Positions 23,427 to 33,059 are shown, numbered from the stretch's first letter. The stretch: 64,000 nt of DNA from an uncultured Desulfobulbus sp. (GCF_963664075.1 NZ_OY760916.1:2668001-2732000), one strand, 5' to 3'. Notes: generated by a model not told the origin, from the sequence alone. Numbers and translations: made by a program.

Positions 23427-23455
23427 GTTCGTTCCTCCAGTTGGTGTTGTGGTGA

Positions 23456-25381
23456 TCAGGCATCACGCCGGCGACACTCATCAATAACAAGATCAACAAA
23501 CGCCTCCGGAGTCATAGCCGGCAAATTTTTTCCATCTTTTTGCCGCACAGTGACTGTACCCTCTTCTTTTTCACGCTCACCAATAATAAGCATGTATGGG
23601 ACTTTCATCATCTGTGCTTCACGGATTTTGTAGTTGAGCTTTTCATTGCGCAAATCTTTTTCGATGCGCACGCCCTGAGCTCTCAGCTTAGCATACACCT
23701 GCTCGCAGTACTCGGCTTGATCATCTGTGATGTTCATAATCCGCGCCTGCTCAGGTGCAAGCCACAGGGGAAATGCTCCGGCGTAGTGCTCGATGAGCAC
23801 GCCGATAAACCGTTCCAGCGAACCCATAAGAGCCCGGTGAATCATGATCGGCTGATGCTCAGCTCCGTCATCACCAGTATACCCCATCTGGAACCGCTCG
23901 GGCAGGTTAAAGTCGACCTGGATGGTGGAACATTGCCAGGAACGACCGATCTGGTCTTTGATTTTGATATCAATCTTGGGTCCGTAAAATACGCCTTCGC
24001 CAGGATCGATCTCGTAATCGAGCTCTTTTTTATCCAAAGCCTGTTTCAAGGCCTGGGTGGCCAGTTCCCAGTGCTCGTCAGAACCGACGTATTTCTCCGG
24101 GCGGGTGGAGAGATACACATCATACTGGTCAAAGCCAAATGTCTTCAGGATATGCAGGTTCAGATCAATAATGTTGAAGATTTCCTCTTCAAGCTGATCC
24201 GGACGACAGAAGATATGGGCATCATCCTGAGTAAAGCCACGAACACGCATCAACCCGTGGAGGGCACCGGTTCGCTCGTAGCGATACACGGTTCCCAATT
24301 CGCACCAGCGAATAGGAAACTCGCGGTAACTGTGTTTATCAGCCTTGTAGACACCGATGTGAAACGGGCAGTTCATCGGCTTCAGCTGATACTCAACTTC
24401 GTCAATTTCCATGGCAGAGTACATATTCTCGCCATAAAAATCGAGATGACCTGAGGTTTTCCACAAATCCTGACGTGCGATGTGCGGAGTATACAGCAGC
24501 TGATAATCGTTTTTATAATGCTCGTCTTTCCAGTAGTCCTCGAGCAGTCGACGCAGCAAAGCCCCACGAGGTTGCCACAAAATCAACCCGGGGCCAATCT
24601 GATCCTGAATGGTAAACAGACCAAGCTGCTTCCCTAATTTACGATGATCACGCTTACGCGCCTCTTCGAGTCGCTGCAGATAGGCTTTTAATTCCTTTTT
24701 ATCGGCAAAGGCAGTCCCGTAGATACGGGTCAGCATGGGACGGCGCTCATCACCACGCCAGTATGAGCCAGCAACACGCAACAGCTTAAAAACCTTAACC
24801 CAAGAAGCATCGGGCACATGCGGCCCTCGGCACAGATCGACGAACTTGCCGTGGGTATAGAGGCTGACGCTATCAACATCCATATCCTGAAGCAGCTCAA
24901 GCTTATAGGGCTCGCCCAACTCTTCAAAGAACTTTATCGCCTCTTCACGACTTACTTCACGCCGTTCAAAGGGGATTCGTGCGTTTACAAGCTCAACCAT
25001 CTTGGCTTCGATCGCTTCGAAGTCATCGGTAGAAAATGCTTTTTCACGATCAAAATCGTAATAAAAGCCATCTTCGATCGACGGACCAATTGCGACCTTC
25101 ACCGCATCACCATACAGCTCTTTGACAGCCAACGCCATCAAGTGAGCAGTGGAGTGACGCAGAACCTCAAGCCCCTCTTCAGAATAAATGGAAACGGGCT
25201 CGATAACAGTATCCTGATCCATCGTGGTCGACAGATCCAACAGCCGGCCATTACTGCGCACAGCTACGGATTGTTTACGTTGCTTGCCTGAGACCAGCTC
25301 TTTAAGCGCTTCAGCAACAGTCACACCCTGCGGAAACGCCTTACTTTCACCATCTTGGACGGATACCTGAATTTCTGCCAT
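23456..25381 (-). CDS. thrS: Threonyl-tRNA synthetase
   Basis: 641 aa, family length. It has the N-terminal TGS domain (about 1-65), then the editing domain with HSTAHLMALAVKELYG and the downstream C-x3-H style metal site, then the class II core with the zinc ligands in MNCPFHIGVYK, LHGLMRVRGFTQDDAHIFC and PIMIHRALMGSLERF, and the C-terminal anticodon-binding domain. It is the first gene of the translation operon. A terminator-like hairpin ends 10 bases upstream of its ATG (25391-25436), and tRNA-Val lies just beyond, so read-through from the tRNA gene may feed thrS. Confidence 0.97.
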   Translation of the reverse strand: MAEIQVSVQDGESKAFPQGVTVAEALKELVSGKQRKQSVAVRSNGRLLDLSTTMDQDTVIEPVSIYSEEGLEVLRHSTAHLMALAVKELYGDAVKVAIGPSIEDGFYYDFDREKAFSTDDFEAIEAKMVELVNARIPFERREVSREEAIKFFEELGEPYKLELLQDMDVDSVSLYTHGKFVDLCRGPHVPDASWVKVFKLLRVAGSYWRGDERRPMLTRIYGTAFADKKELKAYLQRLEEARKRDHRKLGKQLGLFTIQDQIGPGLILWQPRGALLRRLLEDYWKDEHYKNDYQLLYTPHIARQDLWKTSGHLDFYGENMYSAMEIDEVEYQLKPMNCPFHIGVYKADKHSYREFPIRWCELGTVYRYERTGALHGLMRVRGFTQDDAHIFCRPDQLEEEIFNIIDLNLHILKTFGFDQYDVYLSTRPEKYVGSDEHWELATQALKQALDKKELDYEIDPGEGVFYGPKIDIKIKDQIGRSWQCSTIQVDFNLPERFQMGYTGDDGAEHQPIMIHRALMGSLERFIGVLIEHYAGAFPLWLAPEQARIMNITDDQAEYCEQVYAKLRAQGVRIEKDLRNEKLNYKIREAQMMKVPYMLIIGEREKEEGTVTVRQKDGKNLPAMTPEAFVDLVIDECRRRDA

Positions 25382-25390
25382 TGTGCCTGT

Positions 25391-25436
25391 AAAAAGGAAA
25401 GGCTAACGAGCAGATAAAATCTGCATCCTAGCCTTT
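25391..25436 (-). terminator. Terminator between tRNA-Val and thrS, possible attenuator
   Basis: On the minus strand AAAGGCTA pairs with TAGCCTTT and, inside it, GCAGAT pairs with ATCTGC, separated by a symmetric internal loop; CC and five T follow. It begins 10 bases after the tRNA-Val 3' end and finishes 10 bases before the thrS ATG. Confidence 0.7.
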
Positions 25437-25445
25437 TATAAAAAT

Positions 25446-25520
25446 TGGTAGGCACGGACGGGGTCGAACCGACGACATCTACCACGTCAAGGTAGCGCTC
25501 TCCCACTGAGCTACGCGCCT
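25446..25520 (-). tRNA. tRNA-Val (anticodon GAC)
   Basis: 75 bases including an encoded CCA. Acceptor AGGCGCG pairs with CGTGCCT (one G-U), discriminator A. The anticodon arm CTACC TTGACGT GGTAG gives GAC. The T loop is GGTTCGACCCC. Confidence 0.96.
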
Positions 25521-25550
25521 ACAGCATTCATTTGTTGTTTTGGAGATGTC

Positions 25551-25579
25551 TTTATACAGCAAGCTGCCAAAGACCGCAA
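25551..25579 (-). promoter_or_regulatory. Promoter of tRNA-Val (and possibly thrS operon)
   Basis: On the minus strand TTGCGG, 17 bases, TATAAA; the -10 element ends 30 bases before the tRNA 5' end. Confidence 0.55.
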
Positions 25580-25886
25580 GTGAAATACCAGCAATCATTG
25601 AGACTGTCAACAAAATTCACTTGGATTGGTTCTCCTTTAAGGCTCACTTTACCCGTTCGACTTGATTAACTTGCCTTATTTTCATGTTTTTCAGCCTACG
25701 CTCCTCTTTATTGAGTTCAATCGCCTTTTTTTCCTGAGCGCAAGGGATCCAGCTCAAGGTTAACTTCTCTTTAAAATTATGAGAATGTCTCCTATAAAGT
25801 AAGCAGCTTTTGGCTGAAGGCTATGGTAAGAACAAAACCTAGTTCGACGCACCACTCACTTTCGCCGAATAATCCTTACCAGTTTT
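25580..25886. other. Divergent intergenic region
   Basis: About 300 bases between the tRNA-Val promoter and the HDOD-GGDEF gene. No reading frame or repeat recognised. Confidence 0.4.
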
Positions 25887-27458
25887 ATGCACAACATGTC
25901 CCGAGCAATAAACCGTACGCTGCAAAACATACTGAGCTCAGCTGATCTCCCCACTATCCCTCTTGTCGCCTCTAAGGTTTTAGAGCTTACCTCCCGTGAG
26001 GAGGTCGCGTTGGTTGAGGTCATCAACCTTATCGTACAGGACATTGCTCTCTCAACTAAAATTCTCAAGGTAGCAAACTCTGCCTTTTACAACTTCCCTC
26101 AACAGATTGGTTCGGTACAGCAGGCTGTTTCTCTTCTAGGAGTCAATGCTGTTCGTAGCCTGGTGTTAAGCTTCTCTTTTCTGAGTATGGGTGAAGAAAA
26201 GGATTTTCGTTGCTTCGACCTCAACAATTTCTGGAGACAGTCACTCATTCGTGCAGCAGCTGCCAGACTGATCAGTCAACATGTCGATGATGTTGACCCC
26301 GAGGAGGTTTTTACCCAGGGACTACTCCAGAACATTGGCCAGCTTATTTTTGCACTGACGCTTCCCGGCCGCTACGACACACTCCTTGAGGAACTGCAGC
26401 CCCAGAACTCTCTGCCTGATGTCACCCAGGAAGAAGAGTATTTAGGCCTTCCGCACACTATTTCCGGTGCTGAAGTGGCAAGCGGTTGGGGCCTTCCTCA
26501 AAGTATCGTGGACGTCATTTGTTATCACCATACGCCTTTAACCTATAAGGGGAGCAGCAGGAAAGACGCCCAGGCGATTAAAATCGTATATCTCTCCGAG
26601 ATACTCGCCCGCATCTTTCAGTCCGATGTACCCATGGAAGCGCAAAGAGCATTTGAAGAGGAGGCGTGCAATGTCCTTGAATTTGACAATGAGATAATTC
26701 AACACATTCTAGCCGCCATCGATAAGGAGATTAGCAAATCCGCTCAATTTTTTGGGGTCGACATCGATCAGGTTCGCTCAGTGGCTGATATTATCCAAGA
26801 AGCAAATATTCGCTTAAGCGTACTCCACCTCAGCTATGAAGAGATGAACCGGGAACTCGAGCTGGCTAAACAATCCCTTGAAATACTCACTGCTCAGCTC
26901 ACAGAAAAAAACCGCAAACTAGAACAACTCGCCAATATTGACGGCCTGACAGAAATTCACAATCACCGTTATTTCCAGACCTTTCTTCGAGCAGAATTAA
27001 ACCGGGCCCAAGAAAACAATCTGCCTCTGACTCTCCTGCTCGCAGATATTGATTATTTCAAGCAATTTAACGATCGCCATGGGCACCAGTGTGGTGATTT
27101 TATCCTCAAAGAACTCTGCAGAGCAGTGAGCCCCATACTTCGCGATTATGACCTCATGGCCCGATACGGAGGGGAAGAATTCACCTTTGTCCTCCCCGAC
27201 ACGCACGAAGATGGTGGCCAGGCCGTGGCTCAAAAAATTTGTCAACGAGTGGCCCAACATTCATTTTTTGATGGTTCCCAGCATTACCAGGTCACACTCA
27301 GCCTTGGCGGCACTACGGTTTTTCCCGCTGAAACATCCCTCTCTGCCAATGATTGTATTGAGCAGGCAGACCGTTCTTTGTTTGAGGCAAAAAATCGAGG
27401 TCGAAATCAGGTTATATTTTTCAAGCAACTCAGCCGGACCAACTGGCTTCGCCTCTAG
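25887..27458 (+). CDS. HDOD-domain diguanylate cyclase
   Basis: 523 aa. The N-terminal HDOD domain (about 18-215) has LPTIPLVASKVLEL, IVQDIALSTKILKVANSAFY and SVQQAVSLLGVNAVRSLVLS; HDOD domains bind partner proteins or nucleotides but lack HD catalysis. A coiled coil (about 300-345) leads to a GGDEF domain starting IDGLTEIHNHRYFQ, with the active-site loop RYGGEEFTFVLP (GGEEF, active type) and DIDYFKQFNDRHGHQCGD. It should make c-di-GMP. I see no RxxD inhibitory site directly before GGEEF. It is soluble, with no membrane segment. It is monocistronic. Confidence 0.92.
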   Translation: MHNMSRAINRTLQNILSSADLPTIPLVASKVLELTSREEVALVEVINLIVQDIALSTKILKVANSAFYNFPQQIGSVQQAVSLLGVNAVRSLVLSFSFLSMGEEKDFRCFDLNNFWRQSLIRAAAARLISQHVDDVDPEEVFTQGLLQNIGQLIFALTLPGRYDTLLEELQPQNSLPDVTQEEEYLGLPHTISGAEVASGWGLPQSIVDVICYHHTPLTYKGSSRKDAQAIKIVYLSEILARIFQSDVPMEAQRAFEEEACNVLEFDNEIIQHILAAIDKEISKSAQFFGVDIDQVRSVADIIQEANIRLSVLHLSYEEMNRELELAKQSLEILTAQLTEKNRKLEQLANIDGLTEIHNHRYFQTFLRAELNRAQENNLPLTLLLADIDYFKQFNDRHGHQCGDFILKELCRAVSPILRDYDLMARYGGEEFTFVLPDTHEDGGQAVAQKICQRVAQHSFFDGSQHYQVTLSLGGTTVFPAETSLSANDCIEQADRSLFEAKNRGRNQVIFFKQLSRTNWLRL

Positions 27459-27630
27459 CCCCAGTTGCCCTCTAGCCTTGCTCTCCTCACCAAATACTCC
27501 TCAGTATCTGTAATGGCTTGATACCACATTGTCACCCATTCCCCGAATATTACACGGAAATTAAAAAAATTTCCTTGTAAACAGGAATTATTCTTTGTTA
27601 ACTTCCTTACTTACTCCCCTCATTATGTTA

Positions 27631-27716
27631 GGGCTTGAATAATTAGATTTTTCAATCAAGGCCAGGTAAGCGCAAACTCCGGGTATTGAGAGAAAAAACA
27701 CGTATTCAAGATTCCC
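27631..27716. mobile_element. MITE-like element, copy B (86 bp)
   Basis: Second copy of the element at 3445-3533, same orientation, most bases alike (shared TTTTTCAATCAAGGCCAGGT). The left end lacks the 3 bases between GGG and CTTGAATA. Right end (reverse complement) GGGAATCTTGAATACG. No convincing target duplication. It lies in the promoter region of the cytochrome c peroxidase gene, 42 bases before its ATG, so it could affect that gene's expression. Confidence 0.65.
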
Positions 27717-27757
27717 TATTGTCTGGATAACTGCTCACCCTATACAGGAGACCCTCC

Positions 27758-28807
27758 ATGAAAAGGACCTACCTTGCTGCTACTCTAGCCCTCTGCCTCG
27801 CTGCCCCCCTGACTGCTTATGCAAACCAAGGCAACGATCCACTTCTTCAGGATGCCCAGGCCGAATTTCAGCCCATTCCCGATCAGGCTCCAGCCATTGA
27901 GGGCAATACGGCAACTCCAGATAAAATTGAACTGGGTAAAATGCTCTACTTTGACCCCCGTCTCTCCCGCAGTGGCCTGATCAGCTGCAACACCTGTCAT
28001 AATGTGGGTATGGGCGGCGATGATTTTCAAGAGACATCCACTGGCCATGGCTGGAAAAAAGGCCCGCGCAATGCCCCCACTGTGTTGAACTCGGTTTTTA
28101 ACCTGGCCCAATTCTGGGACGGACGTGCCAAAGACCTGGCAGAGCAGGCTAAAGGTCCGATTCAGGCTGGTGTCGAGATGAACAACACCCCGGAAAATGT
28201 GGTCACCACCCTGAAAAGCATGCCGGAATATGTGACCCTGTTTACAAAGTCATTCCCCGGCGAGGCCGATCCTGTTACCTTTGACAACATGGCTAAGGCC
28301 ATTGAGGTTTTTGAGGCCACCTTAATTACACCTGACTCGCGCTTCGACCTTTTTCTCAAAGGTGATGCCCAGGCACTGAACACGCAGGAAAAAGAAGGGT
28401 TACAGCTCTTTCTGGACCATGGCTGCACCGCCTGTCACGCTGGAGTCAACATGGGGGGAGAGGGCTACTTTGAATTTGGCGTAGTCGCTAAACCTAGTGA
28501 TAAAATAATCGCCGGAGACAAAGGTCGTTACAAAGTGACCCAGGCTGAAGGCGATGCCTTTGCATTCAAGTCCCCTTCGCTGAGAAACATTGCACTGACC
28601 CCGCCCTACTTTCACTCTGGAGTGGTTTGGGATCTGAAAGAAGCGGTGTCCATCATGAACGACTCCCAGTTGGGTGCTGACATGCAAGAGGCAGATCTCG
28701 AGAAAATCGTCGTTTTCCTCAAATCAACCACGGGAAAACAGCCGCAGGTCATCTATCCGATTCTTCCTCCGTCCACTGATACCACGTTAAAGCCATCACT
28801 CCAGTAA
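27758..28807 (+). CDS. Di-heme cytochrome c peroxidase
   Basis: 349 aa; AGGAGACCCTCC precedes the ATG. Signal peptide MKRTYLAATLALCLAAPLTA ending AYA-N, so periplasmic. Two heme c sites, CNTCH (about residues 78-82) and CTACH (about 224-228), with the family features GMLYFDPRLS (here LGKMLYFDPRLSRSG) and FWDGRA. It reduces hydrogen peroxide to water with electrons from cytochromes, and with the superoxide reductases forms an oxygen-defence set. The MauG branch is less likely because of the compact length and context. A clear terminator follows at 28935-28969. Confidence 0.92.
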   Translation: MKRTYLAATLALCLAAPLTAYANQGNDPLLQDAQAEFQPIPDQAPAIEGNTATPDKIELGKMLYFDPRLSRSGLISCNTCHNVGMGGDDFQETSTGHGWKKGPRNAPTVLNSVFNLAQFWDGRAKDLAEQAKGPIQAGVEMNNTPENVVTTLKSMPEYVTLFTKSFPGEADPVTFDNMAKAIEVFEATLITPDSRFDLFLKGDAQALNTQEKEGLQLFLDHGCTACHAGVNMGGEGYFEFGVVAKPSDKIIAGDKGRYKVTQAEGDAFAFKSPSLRNIALTPPYFHSGVVWDLKEAVSIMNDSQLGADMQEADLEKIVVFLKSTTGKQPQVIYPILPPSTDTTLKPSLQ

Positions 28808-28934
28808 GGCCTCAATCGAAGACAGCAGGCGTACAATGCCACAGGAAGCACTGGCAATTCGAAAATTCTAGGATACTTTTGGCCATTACCGAGAGAATGC
28901 TCACGAATTCAGGCCAGTTTCGGGTATAGTGGTG

Positions 28935-28969
28935 AAGGCGGGGTGAGTTTGTCTCACTTCGCCTTTTTC
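28935..28969 (+). terminator. Intrinsic terminator after the peroxidase gene
   Basis: AAGGCGGGGTGAG pairs with CTCACTTCGCCTT (13 bp, two G-U) around TTTGT, then TTTCTTCT. It lies just before the DUF2339 gene start (28986), which must therefore have its own signal or depend on read-through. Confidence 0.75.
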
Positions 28970-28985
28970 TTCTCGAGGTTAAACC

Positions 28986-31628
28986 ATGCGTCTGTTCTTT
29001 ACGTTTATAGCTGTTCTCCTTGCGGCACTGGCCGGAGCCGAGCTTTCTCCCCACGCTTTTTTTGGTGGAGCGGTATCGGGCCTGGGTGCCTATCTTCTGC
29101 TCACTGTTTTTAACCTTCAACGCCGCCTTAGGCTCTTAGAGCAGCAACTTGAACGTCTTTCCCTGTCGCAGCCTGATCTACCGGCAGAAAAAACCAATGC
29201 TCCACTGACACAAAAAACGACTCCAACACCAGCTGCCCCCCCCTCAGCCGTCCACAGCTCTTTGCCTGCATCCCCACAAAAGCCCACGCCTTCACCCAAA
29301 ACCACAGTGGTCTCCCCCCTGCTGGCAACAGCGCTGCACTTTATTACCCGGGGAAACCCTGTCTTGAAAATTGGTTTGGTCATCCTCTTTTTTGGGGTGG
29401 GCTTTCTTCTTAAATACGCTGCCCAACAAAATCTTCTTCCCCTTGAGCTTCGTCTTGCCGGCGTTGCTTTAGGGGGCATGTCCCTGCTTCTGCTGGGCTG
29501 GCGACTGCAAGCGAGCCACCGTCTCTACGGCCACGGTCTTGAGGGAGGAGGCATTGGCATCCTTTACCTGGTCGTTTTTGCTGCTGCCCGTTACTACACC
29601 TTTGTTCCGCCAGGTTTGGCTCTTGCCATGATGATCGGACTGGTTCTCTTTTCTGGAATACTTGCTCTGCTGCAGGATTCCAGGGGCATGGCTGTCTTTG
29701 CTGCCTTGGGTGGTTTCCTTGCCCCCATCCTCATGGCCAGCGACCATGGCAACCATGTGCAGCTTTTTAGTTATTATATTCTGCTCAATTGCGGAATTCT
29801 TGCGCTCGCCTGGCATAAAGCCTGGAGGGAACTCAACCTTGTCGGTCTTTTTTTTACCTTTGGTCTCTTTACTCTCTGGACGGCTACTCGCTATACCCCA
29901 GATCTCTTTGCATCAACAGAACCCTTCCTTCTTGCGTTTTTCCTGATATATGCAATCATCGCCATACTTTTTGCCCTGCGCCAGCCCCTGAAACTTCGGG
30001 GGTTTATTGACGGCCCCTTGGTCTTTGGCCTGCCCATTGTTTTCAGTTCACTGCAGGCCTATCTGACCCAGGACTTTCGCTATGGCCTGGCACTCAGTGC
30101 TGTAGGACTGGGAGGATGGTATGTAGTCCTTGCTCGCCTGCTGTGGAATCGCATGGGCGCGGGCATGCGTATGCTCACCGAATCCTTTCTTGCCCTGGGC
30201 GTTGTTTTTGTCAGCCTGGCTATTCCCCTGGGGCTTGATCCACAGTGGACCACGGCGAGCTGGGCCCTTGAAGGGGCGGCCATGATCTGGGTCGGGGTAC
30301 GACAGCAGCGAAAGTTTGCCCGCATTTTTGGTCTTCTCCTGCAACTAGGGGCAGTCTTCACCTTTTGGGATCAGCCCCCTCTGGAAGTGACAAGTATCGC
30401 CCTTGCCAATCGATTGTATCTGGGAGCGGCACTGATCGCTTTCGCCTCTCTTTTTTCTGCCTACTGGTTTACAAAACTTCGAGATCAAGTTCGAAACTGG
30501 GAACAGCGACTTCCGCTGCTGATGCTTACCTGGGGACTTATCTGGTGGTACACCGGGGGCATGATTGACCTGGAGCACCATGCTCATCAGGTAGCGGCAA
30601 AACCGCTTTTTCTTCTCTACTCCACTCTGACGACCGCCATACTTGCCTGGTGGTACCGGCGCCTCCAGTGGCTCCTGTTGACAAGAGGTCTGTTGCTCCA
30701 CCTGCCGATAATGCTCCTCGTCTTCGCGCTACAATTCTCCAACCAGACTCCACTTTTGAGCGGTTGGTCGGCCGGAGCATGGGCCCTGGCACTTGCTCTG
30801 CAATACCGCATGCTCAAAGAATTTGAGCACCACTTTGAGCGGACCCCACATCTGCTTTCCCACTATGGCAGTTTCTGGCTTGTTTTGCTTCTTATCGCCA
30901 ACGAATGCACCCAACGGGCGGCCATGGTCCCTGGGCTTGCCGAGACCTGGACCGTAACGGCCGGGGTTTCGGCGCCAATCCTTGCTCTCTACCTGCTTCA
31001 ATTTAAGGGCAGCCTGCTCACATGGCCGGTACAACGCCACCTGGAGCTCTATCAGGGACTGGCAAGCGACATCCCTTTATTTGTACTTCATCTTTGGATT
31101 ATAGGATCATTCATCCTCGATGGAAATCCTGCACCATTACCCTATCTTCCCCTGGTGAATCCGCTGGACCTGTCGACTCTTGCCATTTTACTGCTTGCAT
31201 GTATTCGCCAGTGGCAAGGCAGGAGCCGCTGGCCAGCCAGAGGACAACTGATCTTTCCAACTCTTACCTGTTTTGCCTGGTTGACGGTGGTTACCGGACG
31301 TACGGTCCACTCGTACACCGTAACCGCCTACTCTCTCTCCGCCCTTTTTGACTCGTCAATCTTCCAAGCCGCAATAGCCGCTCTCTGGAGTTTGCAGGCA
31401 CTGACGCTCACCATCTTTGCCGCTCGCAAAGAAAAACGAAAGGTCTGGTTGACGGGTGCGGCCCTGCTGGTGCTCGTAGTAGGGAAACTTTTTATAATCG
31501 ACCTTTCCGGAACAGGTTCTATTGGTCGTATAATTTCATTTCTGGTGGTAGGAGCGCTTATGCTTATTATTGGATATTTTGCTCCCCTGCCCCCCAAAGC
31601 TCTTCAGGATCAGCCCCATGAAGTTTAA
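28986..31628 (+). CDS. DUF2339 family multi-pass membrane protein
   Basis: 880 aa. Residues 1-35 contain an N-terminal membrane helix; residues about 36-110 are a soluble Pro/Thr/Ser-rich linker (TQKTTPTPAAPPSAVHSSLP); from about 115 to the end there are over twenty membrane helices, beginning FITRGNPVLKIGLVILFFGV GFLLKYAAQ, the conserved DUF2339 start. This layout and the following DUF3999 gene, overlapping by 11 bases, are the usual pairing in Proteobacteria. Function is unknown; a role in envelope polymer or stress handling has no support in this sequence. Confidence 0.88.
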   Translation: MRLFFTFIAVLLAALAGAELSPHAFFGGAVSGLGAYLLLTVFNLQRRLRLLEQQLERLSLSQPDLPAEKTNAPLTQKTTPTPAAPPSAVHSSLPASPQKPTPSPKTTVVSPLLATALHFITRGNPVLKIGLVILFFGVGFLLKYAAQQNLLPLELRLAGVALGGMSLLLLGWRLQASHRLYGHGLEGGGIGILYLVVFAAARYYTFVPPGLALAMMIGLVLFSGILALLQDSRGMAVFAALGGFLAPILMASDHGNHVQLFSYYILLNCGILALAWHKAWRELNLVGLFFTFGLFTLWTATRYTPDLFASTEPFLLAFFLIYAIIAILFALRQPLKLRGFIDGPLVFGLPIVFSSLQAYLTQDFRYGLALSAVGLGGWYVVLARLLWNRMGAGMRMLTESFLALGVVFVSLAIPLGLDPQWTTASWALEGAAMIWVGVRQQRKFARIFGLLLQLGAVFTFWDQPPLEVTSIALANRLYLGAALIAFASLFSAYWFTKLRDQVRNWEQRLPLLMLTWGLIWWYTGGMIDLEHHAHQVAAKPLFLLYSTLTTAILAWWYRRLQWLLLTRGLLLHLPIMLLVFALQFSNQTPLLSGWSAGAWALALALQYRMLKEFEHHFERTPHLLSHYGSFWLVLLLIANECTQRAAMVPGLAETWTVTAGVSAPILALYLLQFKGSLLTWPVQRHLELYQGLASDIPLFVLHLWIIGSFILDGNPAPLPYLPLVNPLDLSTLAILLLACIRQWQGRSRWPARGQLIFPTLTCFAWLTVVTGRTVHSYTVTAYSLSALFDSSIFQAAIAALWSLQALTLTIFAARKEKRKVWLTGAALLVLVVGKLFIIDLSGTGSIGRIISFLVVGALMLIIGYFAPLPPKALQDQPHEV

Positions 31629-33003
31629 ACAGCACCTTGTTCTTACCTTTGTATTACTCACACTTGCACCTCTTTGTCCTGCCCGTGCATCTCAGCCAGC
31701 ACCCGCTGATTTTGCCTATGGAATGCATCTGCCGGTAACGGATCCCAACAGACTCTACACCCTGCAACTGCCCCTGGAAGTCTACCAGAACCTGTACCAT
31801 GCTGATCACAGCGATCTCCAGGTTTTCAATGGAGAGGGAGAGGTGGTTCCCCAGGCGCTGCAACGCGCTCCCCTTCAGAAAAAAGTCAGCCGCACAGCAA
31901 TCCCCTTTTTCCCTCTTCCCCAGGATTCTTCTGGGAGCAACCAAAATCTGGCACTCAGGGTTCAACGCAACAAGCAGGGGACCATTCTTTCCATCCACGG
32001 CTCCAACAGCGTTCCAGTTGCGGCGAGTTCTTCCTATCTTCTCGACGTAAGCCAATCTTCTTTTTCTTTTTCCAAGCTGGAACTCAACTGGGAGCAGACT
32101 GCTACCAATCAGGTCTTTTCACTGAAAGTTGAACAAAGTCAGGACCTGAGCCACTGGCAGCTGATTACGGATCAAGCGGTCGTTGCCAGGCTCGGTTATC
32201 AAGGGGCAGAGGTTCTGCGTCAGGATATCTCCCTCACCGGAGTCAAAGGGCCGTATCTCAGACTGAGTTGCACAGACTGCGCAGAGCCATTTCAACTAAC
32301 CCAGGTCACAGCACTCAATGGATCCAGCCAAAATAAGGATCAATATCAGTGGGCTCTGCTGGAGAACGGAACTATGCAAGAAGAGCAAGGGTGGTACCGC
32401 ATTACCTACGAATCCCCTGCCCGTTTTGGCGTGCAGGCGGTTGATCTTGAGTTTCCCCGGGAAAACTCACTGGCACGGGTCATAATCGAATCCCGTTCCA
32501 CGCCGCAAGACACATGGAAACGAGTAGTACAAGGTGATTTTTTTCGCCTGGATATTGGAGGGAATCAGCTCATCAGCGACTTTCAGAACCTAGGTCTCAA
32601 CACCGATAGGTATTGGCGAGTCAGCCTGCCCCAAAGCAGTGCTCTTTCAAGGCAGGCTCTGCCTAAGCTAACCTTAGGCTGGAGACCAGAGTCTATCATC
32701 TTTTTAGGACGCGGTCCGGGCCCTTATACGTTGGCCTTTGGCAGCAGTGGGAAAGCCCAGATAGATATTACCCAGGCAGCCCTTGTGGTGAATGCGCTGG
32801 CCCAAAATGGTGACAAGGTACCTCTGAATTCCCTGACACCTGGCCCCCGCTTTACCCTGGGAGGAGAACAGGCCCTCGCCCCGCAGCCAACGACCATAGA
32901 TTGGCAACGTATTCTCCTCTGGATAGTCCTCATTGGTGCAGTTGCCCTCCTTGGGTTCATGGCCTGGTCTGTTGCCAAAGAGATGCAAAAAACGAAGACC
33001 TGA
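31618..33003 (+). CDS. DUF3999 family periplasmic protein
   Basis: 461 aa from ATG 31618 (MKFKQHLVLT); a frame starting at 31570 overlaps the previous gene too far and lacks the signal peptide. The signal peptide ends near CPARASQ. The bulk is beta-rich and periplasmic, with typical DUF3999 segments DFAYGMHLPVTDPNRLYTLQ and HLPLEVYQNLYHADHSDLQVF (read here as LPLEVYQNLYHADHSDLQV). A C-terminal membrane helix (ILLWIVLIGAVALLGFMAW) anchors it. Its start lies inside the end of the DUF2339 gene, so the two are coupled and probably act together. Confidence 0.88.
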   Translation: MKFKQHLVLTFVLLTLAPLCPARASQPAPADFAYGMHLPVTDPNRLYTLQLPLEVYQNLYHADHSDLQVFNGEGEVVPQALQRAPLQKKVSRTAIPFFPLPQDSSGSNQNLALRVQRNKQGTILSIHGSNSVPVAASSSYLLDVSQSSFSFSKLELNWEQTATNQVFSLKVEQSQDLSHWQLITDQAVVARLGYQGAEVLRQDISLTGVKGPYLRLSCTDCAEPFQLTQVTALNGSSQNKDQYQWALLENGTMQEEQGWYRITYESPARFGVQAVDLEFPRENSLARVIIESRSTPQDTWKRVVQGDFFRLDIGGNQLISDFQNLGLNTDRYWRVSLPQSSALSRQALPKLTLGWRPESIIFLGRGPGPYTLAFGSSGKAQIDITQAALVVNALAQNGDKVPLNSLTPGPRFTLGGEQALAPQPTTIDWQRILLWIVLIGAVALLGFMAWSVAKEMQKTKT

Positions 33004-33048
33004 ATCCATGACGAGGGTGGCTACTGATACACGCTCACAGATGCAGGG
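33001..33048. repeat. Dispersed intergenic repeat, copy 1
   Basis: The stretch starting TGAATCCATGACGAGGGTGG matches 36031-36078 (TGAATCCGTGAGGGCGGGTG) for about 45 bases with scattered differences, ending CAGG. It overlaps the stop codon of the DUF3999 gene. Copy 2 has the better foldback. Confidence 0.45.
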
Positions 33049-33059
33049 AAGAGGTAACG

